Shown here in pieces: positions 48,464 to 56,579 of a DNA stretch of 64,000 nt. This DNA is from Variovorax sp. PMC12. GTDB lineage: Bacteria > Pseudomonadota > Gammaproteobacteria > Burkholderiales > Burkholderiaceae_C. Below the pieces are notes generated by a model that was not told the DNA's origin, did not search any database, and saw nothing but the letters and a program-made list of their open reading frames with translations. Position 1 is the stretch's first letter; the number at the start of each line of letters is the position of its first letter. The stretch is taken from contig NZ_CP027774.1 in the NCBI RefSeq assembly GCF_003019815.1, positions 1 to 64,000 of the forward strand. Reading direction: 5' to 3'. The position numbers were made by a program, and so were the translations under genes.

Positions 48464-50905
48464 TCAGGGACGCACGGTCACGCGCCGCAGTTGTGGATCG
48501 CGCGCGATGTCTTCCTCGCGGAACGGAAAGCGCAGCCAGTCCTTGCGCGCATAGCGCGCCACCGGTCCCAGTCCGCTGCCGCCGGTCACTGCGGTTTCGC
48601 GTTCACCGTGTGCAAGCAGCGTGCGCGCCTGCACACCGCGTCGGTCGAAGTACACGACCTGGAGGTAGGTGTTGCCATGCGAGCGATCGTCCATGGCGTA
48701 GTCGCCGTCGTTGGCGCAAGCGACCGTGAAGTAGCCTTCCGCGTCGCAGCCGCCGAAGAGGGGTAGCTTCCTGCCCTCGCTGCGGGCGAAGCGCTGCTGG
48801 CCCAGCGGCGTATCCAGCGCCCAGCCCTTGCGCGCCATGTCGTGCACCGCGCCGGCCAGCGCGGAGGCCACGCGCGGGTCCGCCGCTTGAATCGCCGACG
48901 GTGTCTGCAACGGCGCCGATGCCGAGAACGGCTGCGCATAGAGCTCATTGGCCGGGATTTCCTGGACCCGGGTCCAGAAGGCATCCCAGAGCAGCGCGCC
49001 CCGGTCGTTCGCATCGGCGCGATTGGACCAGCGCCGCAGCACGTCGCATGCCCGCTGGATATCCGCCTGGTCTTTCGCACAGGCGCCGCCGAGCAGCGCT
49101 GCCTTGAACCGGTCCGCGGTCGATGCGCGTGCCTCCAATGCCTTGCGCATGACGCGGTCCGCCAATGCCTTGGCCGAGGTCGCGCCGGCACTGGCGAGTT
49201 CACTCGCGATGCGATGCCCTTCCCACCCCCGCATCGTCAGCGGCTGGCCTTCCCCTCCGAGGATCGATGCGAACCCCGACAACGGCCACGCCGGGTTCGT
49301 GAGCCAGTAGCTGTCGTTCATGTTGGCGACGTAGTCCTCGCGCAGCAGGCTGGGCATGCGATCGGCGGCCATGGCGCCGGGCTGCACCCCGTTCTTCGCG
49401 GACTGCCATTCGCAGGCCGACCGGCTGCCATCGAGCACCGGCATGGCGGGGTCGAGCGCGGCAAGCGCCTTCGACATCGGCGTCGCGCATGCCGCGCGAA
49501 GGTCCTCGGGCACGCCGGGTACCGCCCCGATGTCGGCATACCAGGCCCGACCGTCGCCGCGCCCGATGGCCGCCGTGTTGACCCATGGCATGGCCGTCTC
49601 TTCCCGCTGGATGGCCATGAACTCGTCGAGCGAGCGCGCCTGGTTCCAGCGGAAGAAGTTGCGGAAGATGCGCAGGTTGTCGGCATTGATGTCGCGCATC
49701 GCGAGCGCCTTGCGCGCGCCCCATGCCAGCGCCGGGTTGCGCGCCCCCAGGTCGACCACCGGGCCGAAGCGCGTGCGATAGAGGGTGCGTCGCACCAGGT
49801 CCACCGACCCGTCGGACCGGCGCACCGCCACGGCAAGCGTCTGGGCCTGCATGGGTTCGGAGCGGCCGTCGACCATGTAGCGCGTGGGGTCGGCCGTATC
49901 CAGCGTCAGGTCGAACAGTCCGAAGCGTCGCGCGGCGGAGACCGTGTGGCTCCAGGCCACATCGTTGTTGAAGCCGATCATGATGACCGGAATGCCGAGG
50001 AAGGACACGCCCGCCACGTCGAGCTTGCCCGGCAACGTGAGGTGCGCCTGATGGAAGCGGTCGGGCCCGCCCCAGTACCAGTGCGGATTGCCGAACAGAA
50101 CGCCGCCGCGTTCACCGGTCGCCGCCTGGCCAAATGCGAGCACGTTGCTGCCGATGCCGCGCGCGTCACCCACCGGGATGTCCAGCCGCGAAGACAGCGA
50201 GAGCTTGTCCGCCGGCACGGGCGGCGCGGCGGCCGCGGGCTTCGCATTCACGATCTCCGAAACGAAGCGCGTGTACCCACCGGCCAGTCCCGCGGCGATC
50301 ATGCGGCGGTAGACATCCTCGGGCCCGATGGCTCGCACCCAAGGCGCGCCGGCACATGCATGCGACGGCGCGCCGCGTCCGGGCTTGCGTGACTGCAGCG
50401 TGCGCAGATGGCGGTTGTAGCCCTCCGCGTAGCCGGCAATGAGTTCGTTGAGGTCGGCCGGCTGTTCACGCTTGAGCGCCTCGACCGCCTCCGGACCTGC
50501 GAATGCCCGGAAGAAGAAATCCAGGTCGAGATTGTCGGCCTCGCCGAACGTCGAGCGCGTCCGGGGCTTTCCCTCGGCGCCAAAGTACAGCGAACGCTGC
50601 CCGCTGTAAGTGACGAAAGCCTCGGCGAGCGTGCACAACGCGTCTTCGGCCTGCGCCTGCCCGTAGCCGAGGCCCAGCCCGCGCCAGTTGTTGGCGCGCA
50701 CATGCGGAATGCCGTCGGTGGTGCGCCGGATCTCTATGGAGTCGGTTGGTGCCCCGCCGCGAGCCGACGCCGGGGCGGCACCGAAGACGGCAAAGGAGAT
50801 TCCCAGGGCGGCCACGCACAGGCCCCGCGCGGGCACGCGAAAAAAAGAGAGTAGGTCCACGTCGTCGTTCGCTGGTGGCATGAATGGATGCCGCGACGCC
50901 AGCAC
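48464..50905 (-). CDS. Penicillin-acylase family Ntn hydrolase, PvdQ-like
   Basis: An 813-residue secreted Ntn-hydrolase precursor. A signal peptide is seen at GLCVAALGISFAVFGAAPASA. The alpha chain begins near SIEIRRTTDGIPHV. The autocatalytic beta-chain N-terminus is the Ser in ARGIGSNVLAFG, followed by GNPHWYWGGPDRFHQAHL and the conserved FNNDVAWSHTVS. PvdQ in Pseudomonas removes the fatty acid from the pyoverdine precursor in the periplasm, and relatives cleave acyl-homoserine lactones. Here an iron-starvation box precedes it, and the synthetase starts with a FAAL, so deacylation of the siderophore precursor is likely. GTG 50905 has AGGAAG 7 nt upstream; ATG 50881 is the alternative. Confidence 0.87.
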   Translation of the reverse strand: MLASRHPFMPPANDDVDLLSFFRVPARGLCVAALGISFAVFGAAPASARGGAPTDSIEIRRTTDGIPHVRANNWRGLGLGYGQAQAEDALCTLAEAFVTYSGQRSLYFGAEGKPRTRSTFGEADNLDLDFFFRAFAGPEAVEALKREQPADLNELIAGYAEGYNRHLRTLQSRKPGRGAPSHACAGAPWVRAIGPEDVYRRMIAAGLAGGYTRFVSEIVNAKPAAAAPPVPADKLSLSSRLDIPVGDARGIGSNVLAFGQAATGERGGVLFGNPHWYWGGPDRFHQAHLTLPGKLDVAGVSFLGIPVIMIGFNNDVAWSHTVSAARRFGLFDLTLDTADPTRYMVDGRSEPMQAQTLAVAVRRSDGSVDLVRRTLYRTRFGPVVDLGARNPALAWGARKALAMRDINADNLRIFRNFFRWNQARSLDEFMAIQREETAMPWVNTAAIGRGDGRAWYADIGAVPGVPEDLRAACATPMSKALAALDPAMPVLDGSRSACEWQSAKNGVQPGAMAADRMPSLLREDYVANMNDSYWLTNPAWPLSGFASILGGEGQPLTMRGWEGHRIASELASAGATSAKALADRVMRKALEARASTADRFKAALLGGACAKDQADIQRACDVLRRWSNRADANDRGALLWDAFWTRVQEIPANELYAQPFSASAPLQTPSAIQAADPRVASALAGAVHDMARKGWALDTPLGQQRFARSEGRKLPLFGGCDAEGYFTVACANDGDYAMDDRSHGNTYLQVVYFDRRGVQARTLLAHGERETAVTGGSGLGPVARYARKDWLRFPFREEDIARDPQLRRVTVRP

Positions 50906-50924
50906 AACGCCGCTTCCTGCACAG

Positions 50925-50948
50925 ACGGTTCGGCGCGCGCGTTGTTTA
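50925..50948 (-). promoter_or_regulatory. Iron-starvation promoter of the acylase gene
   Basis: Minus-strand TAAAC-N16-CGTC, 20 bp upstream of the GTG start. It ties the acylase to the siderophore regulon. Confidence 0.75.
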
Positions 50949-50980
50949 CGCCGAGCGGTGAAACACGAGCGGCCGCGTCC

Positions 50981-51427
50981 TCAGCCCGGGATGTCCGGCT
51001 CCACCAGTTGCGCCAGGGCGACGAGCGATTCTTGCCAGCCCAGGTAGCACATCTCCACGGGAATCATGTCGGGGATGCCTTCCTGCACGACCGATAGTTC
51101 CGTGCCGCAGGACACCGCGGTCATCGTCACCGTCGTCTTCATGGTGCCTGGAAGATTGGCATCGTCGAAGGTCGCGTCGTAGGCAATGCGCTTGTGCGGG
51201 ACGAGTTCCAGGTACTTCCCGCCGAACGAATGGCTGTGCCCGGTGCCGAAGTTGGTGAAGGACATGCGCCAGGCGCCTCCGACCACGGGCTCCATGGCGT
51301 GGATCTTGCCGGTGAATCCGAACGGCGGCAGCCAGCGTTCGAACGCGCCAGGCTCCACGAAGGCCCGGTAAAGGCGCTCCGGCGAGGTGCGCAGCACGCG
51401 ATGAAGACGGACGGTATTGGTGGCCAT
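50981..51427 (-). CDS. SRPBCC/AHSA1-family protein
   Basis: 148 residues of the START-like AHSA1 fold: N-terminal RLHRVLRTSPERLYRAFVEPGAFERWLPP, central GGAWRMSFTNF, GKYLELVPHKRIAYDATF, and C-terminal GWQESLVALAQLVE. Members bind small hydrophobic ligands or act in stress responses; no specific role is visible. AGGAG lies 8 nt before ATG 51427. It ends 33 bp before the acylase promoter box and has no box itself, so it is probably the border outside the siderophore locus. Confidence 0.75.
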   Translation of the reverse strand: MATNTVRLHRVLRTSPERLYRAFVEPGAFERWLPPFGFTGKIHAMEPVVGGAWRMSFTNFGTGHSHSFGGKYLELVPHKRIAYDATFDDANLPGTMKTTVTMTAVSCGTELSVVQEGIPDMIPVEMCYLGWQESLVALAQLVEPDIPG

Positions 51428-51586
51428 GGTTGTTGCTCCTGAAGAATGAGGAAGACCCTCAATGGATACGTCGGCCGAGCCTCCTCAAGATCGACATGCC
51501 GAAGGACTGGGGTCCGCGGTTTCGGGACGGCCCCGCAACTTCATAATCCACGCCTCTCCAACAAAGCCGAACGAATCGAAACACCC

Positions 51587-52252
51587 GTGAGTGCTGCAGA
51601 TTTTCTCCTGTCCCCCGCCGTGCAAAAGATCATGCAGGTCCTGTATGCGGCCCCCGACCAACCGTTCTCCGTGGACGAGCTGGCCCGGCAAACCAGGCAG
51701 GAGCCGGGCGAGGCCGGCCAGACGATCGAGCACCTCGTCAATAGCGGCATCCTCGCCAGGCAGAAGGCGGCGGCAGAGCAACCCGACACCGTCAAGCTGG
51801 ACCGTTCGTTCGTCTTCTATGGCGAACTGCGCAGCATCGCCCTGAAGTCGTTCGCCGCGGCCGAGCCGGTCCGCGCCATGCTGCGCTCGAAGTTCAAGGA
51901 TTCGGTCGTGCGTGCCTTCGTGCTGGGAGAGGATGCCGACAACGTCATCGAACTGCTGATCGTGCATGGCGCCGTGACGCCTGACGAGACCGCCATGACG
52001 GCGGCCTGCAAGAAGCTGTCCAAAGCCCTTCATCGGCATTTGCAGGTGCACGTGATCTCCGTCGCCAGATTCAATGGCCTTGCCGATCACGACACGCTCG
52101 CGGCCAAACTGGCGAGCGCTTCGGCGTTCGAGATCATCGCGCCCGGCGACACCAAGGCGCAGTTGCCGGCCGAGCGGCTCGGGCTGCTGCAAAGTGCGAA
52201 AAAGAAGCTGGCCGCGTTGTCGCTGGCCCAGCACCGGCGCGAGTCGCGATAA
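51587..52252 (+). CDS. Winged-helix protein with a nucleotidyltransferase-like domain
   Basis: About 221 residues from GTG 51587. The N-terminal third reads as a winged helix (LLSPAVQKIMQVLYAAPDQPFSVDELARQT ... IEHLVNSGILARQK). The middle (AVRAFVLGEDADNVIELLIVHG style segment at residues 105-130) has the hydrophobic strand pattern of MNT-type nucleotidyltransferase folds, but the catalytic GS-x10-DxD is not preserved. Such HTH-MNT proteins are usually transcription regulators. It converges on an MFS gene, with 6 bp between the stop codons. The start is uncertain because the open frame continues upstream to 51446. Confidence 0.55.
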   Translation: MSAADFLLSPAVQKIMQVLYAAPDQPFSVDELARQTRQEPGEAGQTIEHLVNSGILARQKAAAEQPDTVKLDRSFVFYGELRSIALKSFAAAEPVRAMLRSKFKDSVVRAFVLGEDADNVIELLIVHGAVTPDETAMTAACKKLSKALHRHLQVHVISVARFNGLADHDTLAAKLASASAFEIIAPGDTKAQLPAERLGLLQSAKKKLAALSLAQHRRESR

Positions 52253-52258
52253 GGCGCA

Positions 52259-53515
52259 CTACCGCTTCGCGCCCTGCCTCGTCGTGCCCGGCCTCACGCC
52301 GTCGGCGCTCCTGTGCCGCGGAATCCAGTACGCCAGCGTCCCGGCCGCGGTAAAGGCGATCAGCCCGGTCACGGCGATGCCCGCAGCCAACGACAGCCCG
52401 CCGGCCAGGAGGGACAGCAGCGCCGGACCGCACGAGGAGCCGATGTCGGACATCAGGCGCCAGATGCCGAGGAAGTGCGCGCGCCCGTGGCGCGGGGACT
52501 GGTCCGCGCCGAGGGTCATGATCATCCCGGACCCGATGCCGTTTCCGAAACCGATGGCCAACGAGGCGAGCAACAGCGTCAGGGCGCCGGACGTCAAGGG
52601 CATCAGCAGCATGGCCAGGCCCATGATCAGCATCGACGGCACGGCGACCCAGCGCCTGCCTTTCCTGTCCATCACCTTGCCGGCCGGATAGAAAACCAGC
52701 ATGTCGATGGCGCCCGCAAGACCGTAGATCAGCGAAGCCACCGAAGGGGCCAGCAGCAGGTGGTCGGCCCACAGGGGAATCACGGCCTGGCGCGAAGCCC
52801 GCACCGCGCTGACGAGGACCACGCCGATGCCGAGCGTGAGGAACACATGGCGGTGATCCCGCAGCGTCGAGACGACGGAGGTCGAAGCGGGTGCCGCCTG
52901 CCCGGGCGGGACCGGTGGCACCGCGAGGTCGGGGATGCGGGCGCCTATCGCGGCGGCCCCCATCACCGCCACGATGCCGACCACATAGGCGGCCTGCAGG
53001 CCGAATGCATGCACCGCCGCCGCCGCCAGGAAAGGCCCGGCAAACATGCCGATGCGCATGACGCCGCCCAGCGTCGACAGTGCCCGGGCCCGGTATTCGA
53101 CAGGCACGGCTTCGGTCATGTAGCTCTGGCGCGCCAGGTTGTAGACCGCCTGCGACATCCCCACCATGAAGCATCCCGTGGCGAACAGGCCCAGATGGGT
53201 CGTCAGCACGCACAGGAGCATGCCGAGACCGCTCCACACACCCGCCGCGACGATGGCCCAGCGTTCGCCCCAGCGCATCGTGATCATCGAGGCGGGAATG
53301 TTGTTGAGCAGCGAGCCGATGCCGATCATCGCAATCACCAGCGCCGCCATGGGCACGGAAGCCCCCAGGCCACGCGCCGTCAGCGGCACGATCGGCAGGA
53401 TGGCGCCCTCGCCCAATCCGAACAACAGCGAGGGCGCAAAGGCCGGCACGGCGATGCGCCACAGGGAGAACGAGGTTGCGGGCGAAGGGGTCGAATCGGC
53501 GGGCGGGGATGACAT
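52259..53515 (-). CDS. MFS transporter
   Basis: 418 residues, 12 predicted transmembrane segments, with the MFS loop motif after helix 2 (ITMRWGERWAIVAAG) and its repeat in the second half (YPAGKVMDRKGRRWVAV). It resembles drug/metabolite efflux proteins of the DHA type. The start ATG 53515 precedes MSSPPADST; upstream in-frame codons are less likely. No substrate clue exists in the surroundings. It is outside the siderophore regulon by lack of a box. Confidence 0.8.
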   Translation of the reverse strand: MSSPPADSTPSPATSFSLWRIAVPAFAPSLLFGLGEGAILPIVPLTARGLGASVPMAALVIAMIGIGSLLNNIPASMITMRWGERWAIVAAGVWSGLGMLLCVLTTHLGLFATGCFMVGMSQAVYNLARQSYMTEAVPVEYRARALSTLGGVMRIGMFAGPFLAAAAVHAFGLQAAYVVGIVAVMGAAAIGARIPDLAVPPVPPGQAAPASTSVVSTLRDHRHVFLTLGIGVVLVSAVRASRQAVIPLWADHLLLAPSVASLIYGLAGAIDMLVFYPAGKVMDRKGRRWVAVPSMLIMGLAMLLMPLTSGALTLLLASLAIGFGNGIGSGMIMTLGADQSPRHGRAHFLGIWRLMSDIGSSCGPALLSLLAGGLSLAAGIAVTGLIAFTAAGTLAYWIPRHRSADGVRPGTTRQGAKR

Positions 53516-53863
53516 GCGCAGAGGGGTTCGGGTAGTGGCCGTCGCCCGCCTGGCGGACAAGACAGCGTGATTGTCTCGCCGCCGACGAATTCCTGCAGCG
53601 CCCTGGCTCCCGGTCGATCACGCGCAAGCGCCCTGCGTTTCAGGGCGAGTGGCGTGCAACAGGACACTTGGTATCGTTTCACGCAACCCGCGCACAAACT
53701 TCACCCTGACTTCACCTGCCCCGAGCACACTGCCCTTCGACAGTGGTTCGGCGCTGGTAGAGGCCAGGGAGAAAAAAGCCGCTCAGGGAAACCGCCTCGA
53801 TGCCGGCCACTGTCACTCTCTCGGCTGCTGATCTTGCCGCACCACGATCGCCGCAGCGACCGC
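53516..53863. other. 348-bp gap without a convincing gene
   Basis: It lies between the MFS start and the chemoreceptor stop codon. Short open frames cross it on both strands, but none has a plausible start, codon pattern or recognisable motif. No box, hairpin or repeat stands out. It probably holds the MFS promoter and the chemoreceptor's 3' end signals. Confidence 0.5.
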
Positions 53864-55603
53864 TCAGAAGGTGACCCACTCCCTGTCGTTCTCGCGCTGG
53901 CCGCCCTTCGTATTGCCAAGCACCGGCACGGCTGATGCACCGTTGGAAATGCGCTGCGCCCGAGCAGGGGCCGTGGCGCTTTTTTCTTTGGCGCGCCGTT
54001 CGCCGCCGTGCGCCGTGCGGGAGGACAGCTCCGTCTCGGCGCGCTCCGCTCGCCAGCCCGTCCCCAACTGGAAGAACTCGACGAGCGAAGACAGCCGCAC
54101 CGCCTGGCTTTTGAGGCTTTCCGCGGCGGCAGCCGATTCTTCGACCAGCGCAGAGTTCTCCTGGGTCATCTGGTCCAGCTGCGTCACCACCGAGTTGATC
54201 TGGTCGATCCCGGCCGCCTGCTCGACCGCTCCCGCACTGATTTCGCTGACGGTGTGGGAGACGCGTTGAATGCTCTCGACGATCTTGCCCATCGTCGCGC
54301 CCGCATCGTTGACCAGTTGGGTGCCCGACCCCACCTTGTCGACCGATGCTTCGATCAGCGTCTTGATTTCCTTGGCCGCGACCGCGCTGCGTTGCGCTAG
54401 GTTGCGGACCTCGCTCGCCACCACGGCGAAGCCCCGTCCCTGTTCGCCCGCCCTGGCGGCTTCCACGGCCGCGTTCAGTGCCAGGATGTTGGTCTGGAAA
54501 GCGATGCCGTCGATCGTGCCGATGATGGCGGCGATCTTCTGCGAACTCCCGTGGATGTCACGCATCGTCTCCACCACTTCCGAGATGACTTCCCCGCCGT
54601 GCACCGCGACCTGCGATGCGGCCTGTGCCAGCTGGTTCGCATGCTGCGCGGCTTCGGACGCCGTCTTGACGGTGGTCGTGAGTTCTTCCATCGATGCCGC
54701 GGTCTGCTGAAGGCTGCCGGCCGTCTGCTCCGTGCGGCTGGAAAGGTCGACGTTGCCCGAGGCGATCTGGGCGCTTGCCGTGGCCACGGAATCGCTGCTC
54801 TCGCGCATGCCGGTCAGGGTCTTGATCAGGTTGTCGCGCATCGCCGCGAGCGCCCTGAGCAAGTCGCCCACTTCGTCCTTGCTGCTGGCGCTCAGGCTGC
54901 GGGTGAGATCACCGCGCGCGACGGCCTCCGCCAGGCCGACGGCTTCCTTCAGCGGAATCACGATGCCCCGTGCCACGCTCCACGACAACAGCACGGCCAG
55001 CAGGATGGCAACGCCGGTGCCCGAAGCGATGAGGAAGAATCCGGTGGTGAACGTCTGGTTGCTTTCTTCGGCCTCGGCCTTGGCGCGATCCTCGTTGTGC
55101 TTGACCAGCTGAGTCAGCGGCTCCTTCAAGGCCAGGAAGGTCTCCCGCGCCTCGCCATTGAGCAGCTCGACGGCTTCGGCCCGCCGCTCTTCCTGGACCA
55201 GCCGTTCCACCTTGGCGTGCGACGCGGTCCATGCCGGATACCGGGCCTTCACCCGGTCGTAGATGGCCTGCTCGGTCGCATCGCCGATCGACGCCGGATA
55301 GGCCTTGTCGATGTCTTCGTAGGCCTTGGAGGTCTCGGCGATGGACTGTCGGACGGCCGCGGCTTCGGCCGCCGGCATCGTCGCCAGGCGGAATTCGAGC
55401 AGGCGCACCCGGTTCGCGATCTCGCTCATCTGGCCCGCATCGCGAACGCTCGCCATGCGCGCCGTCACCATGAAGTTGGTCTGATCGTTGAGGCGATCGA
55501 GGCGGTGGATCGAAATCACGGCCATCACGATCATCAGCAACACGATGCTGAGAAAGGCAAGTGCCAGCTTGGCGGAGATTCTGAGATTTCTGAAAAGCGT
55601 CAT
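53864..55603 (-). CDS. Methyl-accepting chemotaxis protein
   Basis: 579 residues. TM1 is at LALAFLSIVLLMIVMAVISI; a four-helix-bundle periplasmic sensor covers about residues 35-190; TM2 is at FFLIASGTGVAILLAVLLSW; a HAMP domain follows; and the signalling tip is FQTNILALNAAVEAARAGEQ with GRGFAVVASEVRNLAQRSA. The ligand is unknown. The start at ATG 55603 (MTLFRNLRIS) is preferred to an upstream in-frame codon because it places TM1 close to the N-terminus. It is divergent from the response-regulator/kinase pair, with a 256-bp shared region. Confidence 0.9.
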   Translation of the reverse strand: MTLFRNLRISAKLALAFLSIVLLMIVMAVISIHRLDRLNDQTNFMVTARMASVRDAGQMSEIANRVRLLEFRLATMPAAEAAAVRQSIAETSKAYEDIDKAYPASIGDATEQAIYDRVKARYPAWTASHAKVERLVQEERRAEAVELLNGEARETFLALKEPLTQLVKHNEDRAKAEAEESNQTFTTGFFLIASGTGVAILLAVLLSWSVARGIVIPLKEAVGLAEAVARGDLTRSLSASSKDEVGDLLRALAAMRDNLIKTLTGMRESSDSVATASAQIASGNVDLSSRTEQTAGSLQQTAASMEELTTTVKTASEAAQHANQLAQAASQVAVHGGEVISEVVETMRDIHGSSQKIAAIIGTIDGIAFQTNILALNAAVEAARAGEQGRGFAVVASEVRNLAQRSAVAAKEIKTLIEASVDKVGSGTQLVNDAGATMGKIVESIQRVSHTVSEISAGAVEQAAGIDQINSVVTQLDQMTQENSALVEESAAAAESLKSQAVRLSSLVEFFQLGTGWRAERAETELSSRTAHGGERRAKEKSATAPARAQRISNGASAVPVLGNTKGGQRENDREWVTF

Positions 55604-55859
55604 GGCGGTTGGGTCCAGGTTGCGGGGCGGGGCCGGTACCGTGCGTGGCGCCGCGCCCATGTCTATTGCTGCCTCCTGTCTATCGGCAGCGGTGACCCAC
55701 AACGCATCTGACATATGTCATGCCCGGCGTCCTGACGGGATTTCATCGATCCCTCGGGCTGCCCCTGCTAGAGTGCATAGGGCTCGCGTCGTTCATCGCG
55801 AGACGCGTGTCCAGCGTGACCAGGCTGGCGGTGAGTTCGGTGACCCGGGGGCGGCGGCG

Positions 55860-56579
55860 ATGGCGTCGAGGATGATGGAAAACGGAAACTTCGACGCAGG
55901 AACAACGGCCGACGTGCTGATCGTCGAGGATCAGGCGCTCGTGAGCGCCGGCATGCGCTCCCTTCTGCAGAAGGCCGCACCGCATTACCGGGTGCACGAG
56001 GAATCCTCGTACCAGGGGGCGATTGCTCGCCTGGCGGCCGGCTCGTTCCAGTTCGTCTTCATCGACATCCACCTCGGCTCGGAGGCCTCCGGCCTGGACG
56101 TCCTGCGTTTCGTGCGCGAACGCGAAATGCCCTGCCACGCCATCATGCTGTCGGGCGACGACGACCGTGCGCTGGTTCTCTCCTGCATCGCGCAGGGCGC
56201 GTCTGGCTACATCACGAAGGCCACCGGAGACGGTGGCGTCTTCTCGGCCGCCATCCAGACGGTTCTCGACAACGGGATCTATCTTCCCGAATCGATCCTC
56301 GAGCGCGCTCCCAGGAGCGAGACCGCCGCGGGCGCCTATGGCTGCACCGCCGCATCTCTGGGGCTGGCGCCCAGGCAGCGCGAGGTTCTGTATTACCTGT
56401 GCCAGGGCCTGCCCAATAAGGCCATCGCCAACCGCATGGGCATCAGCGAAGGGACGGTCCGAAAAAGCTATGTCTCGGAACTGCTGCGATTCTTCGGCGT
56501 GGCCCGGCGCACGGAACTGCTGATCGAGGTGTCTCGCCGGCGCATACGGATTGCCGTGCCGGGCTCGGAGGGTTCATGA
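55860..56579 (+). CDS. LuxR/NarL-family response regulator
   Basis: 239 residues. The receiver domain spans about residues 17-135 (VLIVEDQALVSAG, phospho-acceptor in FVFIDIHLG, Lys in GYITKAT). The C-terminal LuxR helix-turn-helix reads LAPRQREVLYYLCQGLPNKAIANRMGI. ATG 55860 is the first good start; ATGATG at 55872 is possible. Its stop overlaps the start of the hybrid kinase as ATGA, so the two form an operon and very likely a signalling pair. Confidence 0.88.
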   Translation: MASRMMENGNFDAGTTADVLIVEDQALVSAGMRSLLQKAAPHYRVHEESSYQGAIARLAAGSFQFVFIDIHLGSEASGLDVLRFVREREMPCHAIMLSGDDDRALVLSCIAQGASGYITKATGDGGVFSAAIQTVLDNGIYLPESILERAPRSETAAGAYGCTAASLGLAPRQREVLYYLCQGLPNKAIANRMGISEGTVRKSYVSELLRFFGVARRTELLIEVSRRRIRIAVPGSEGS

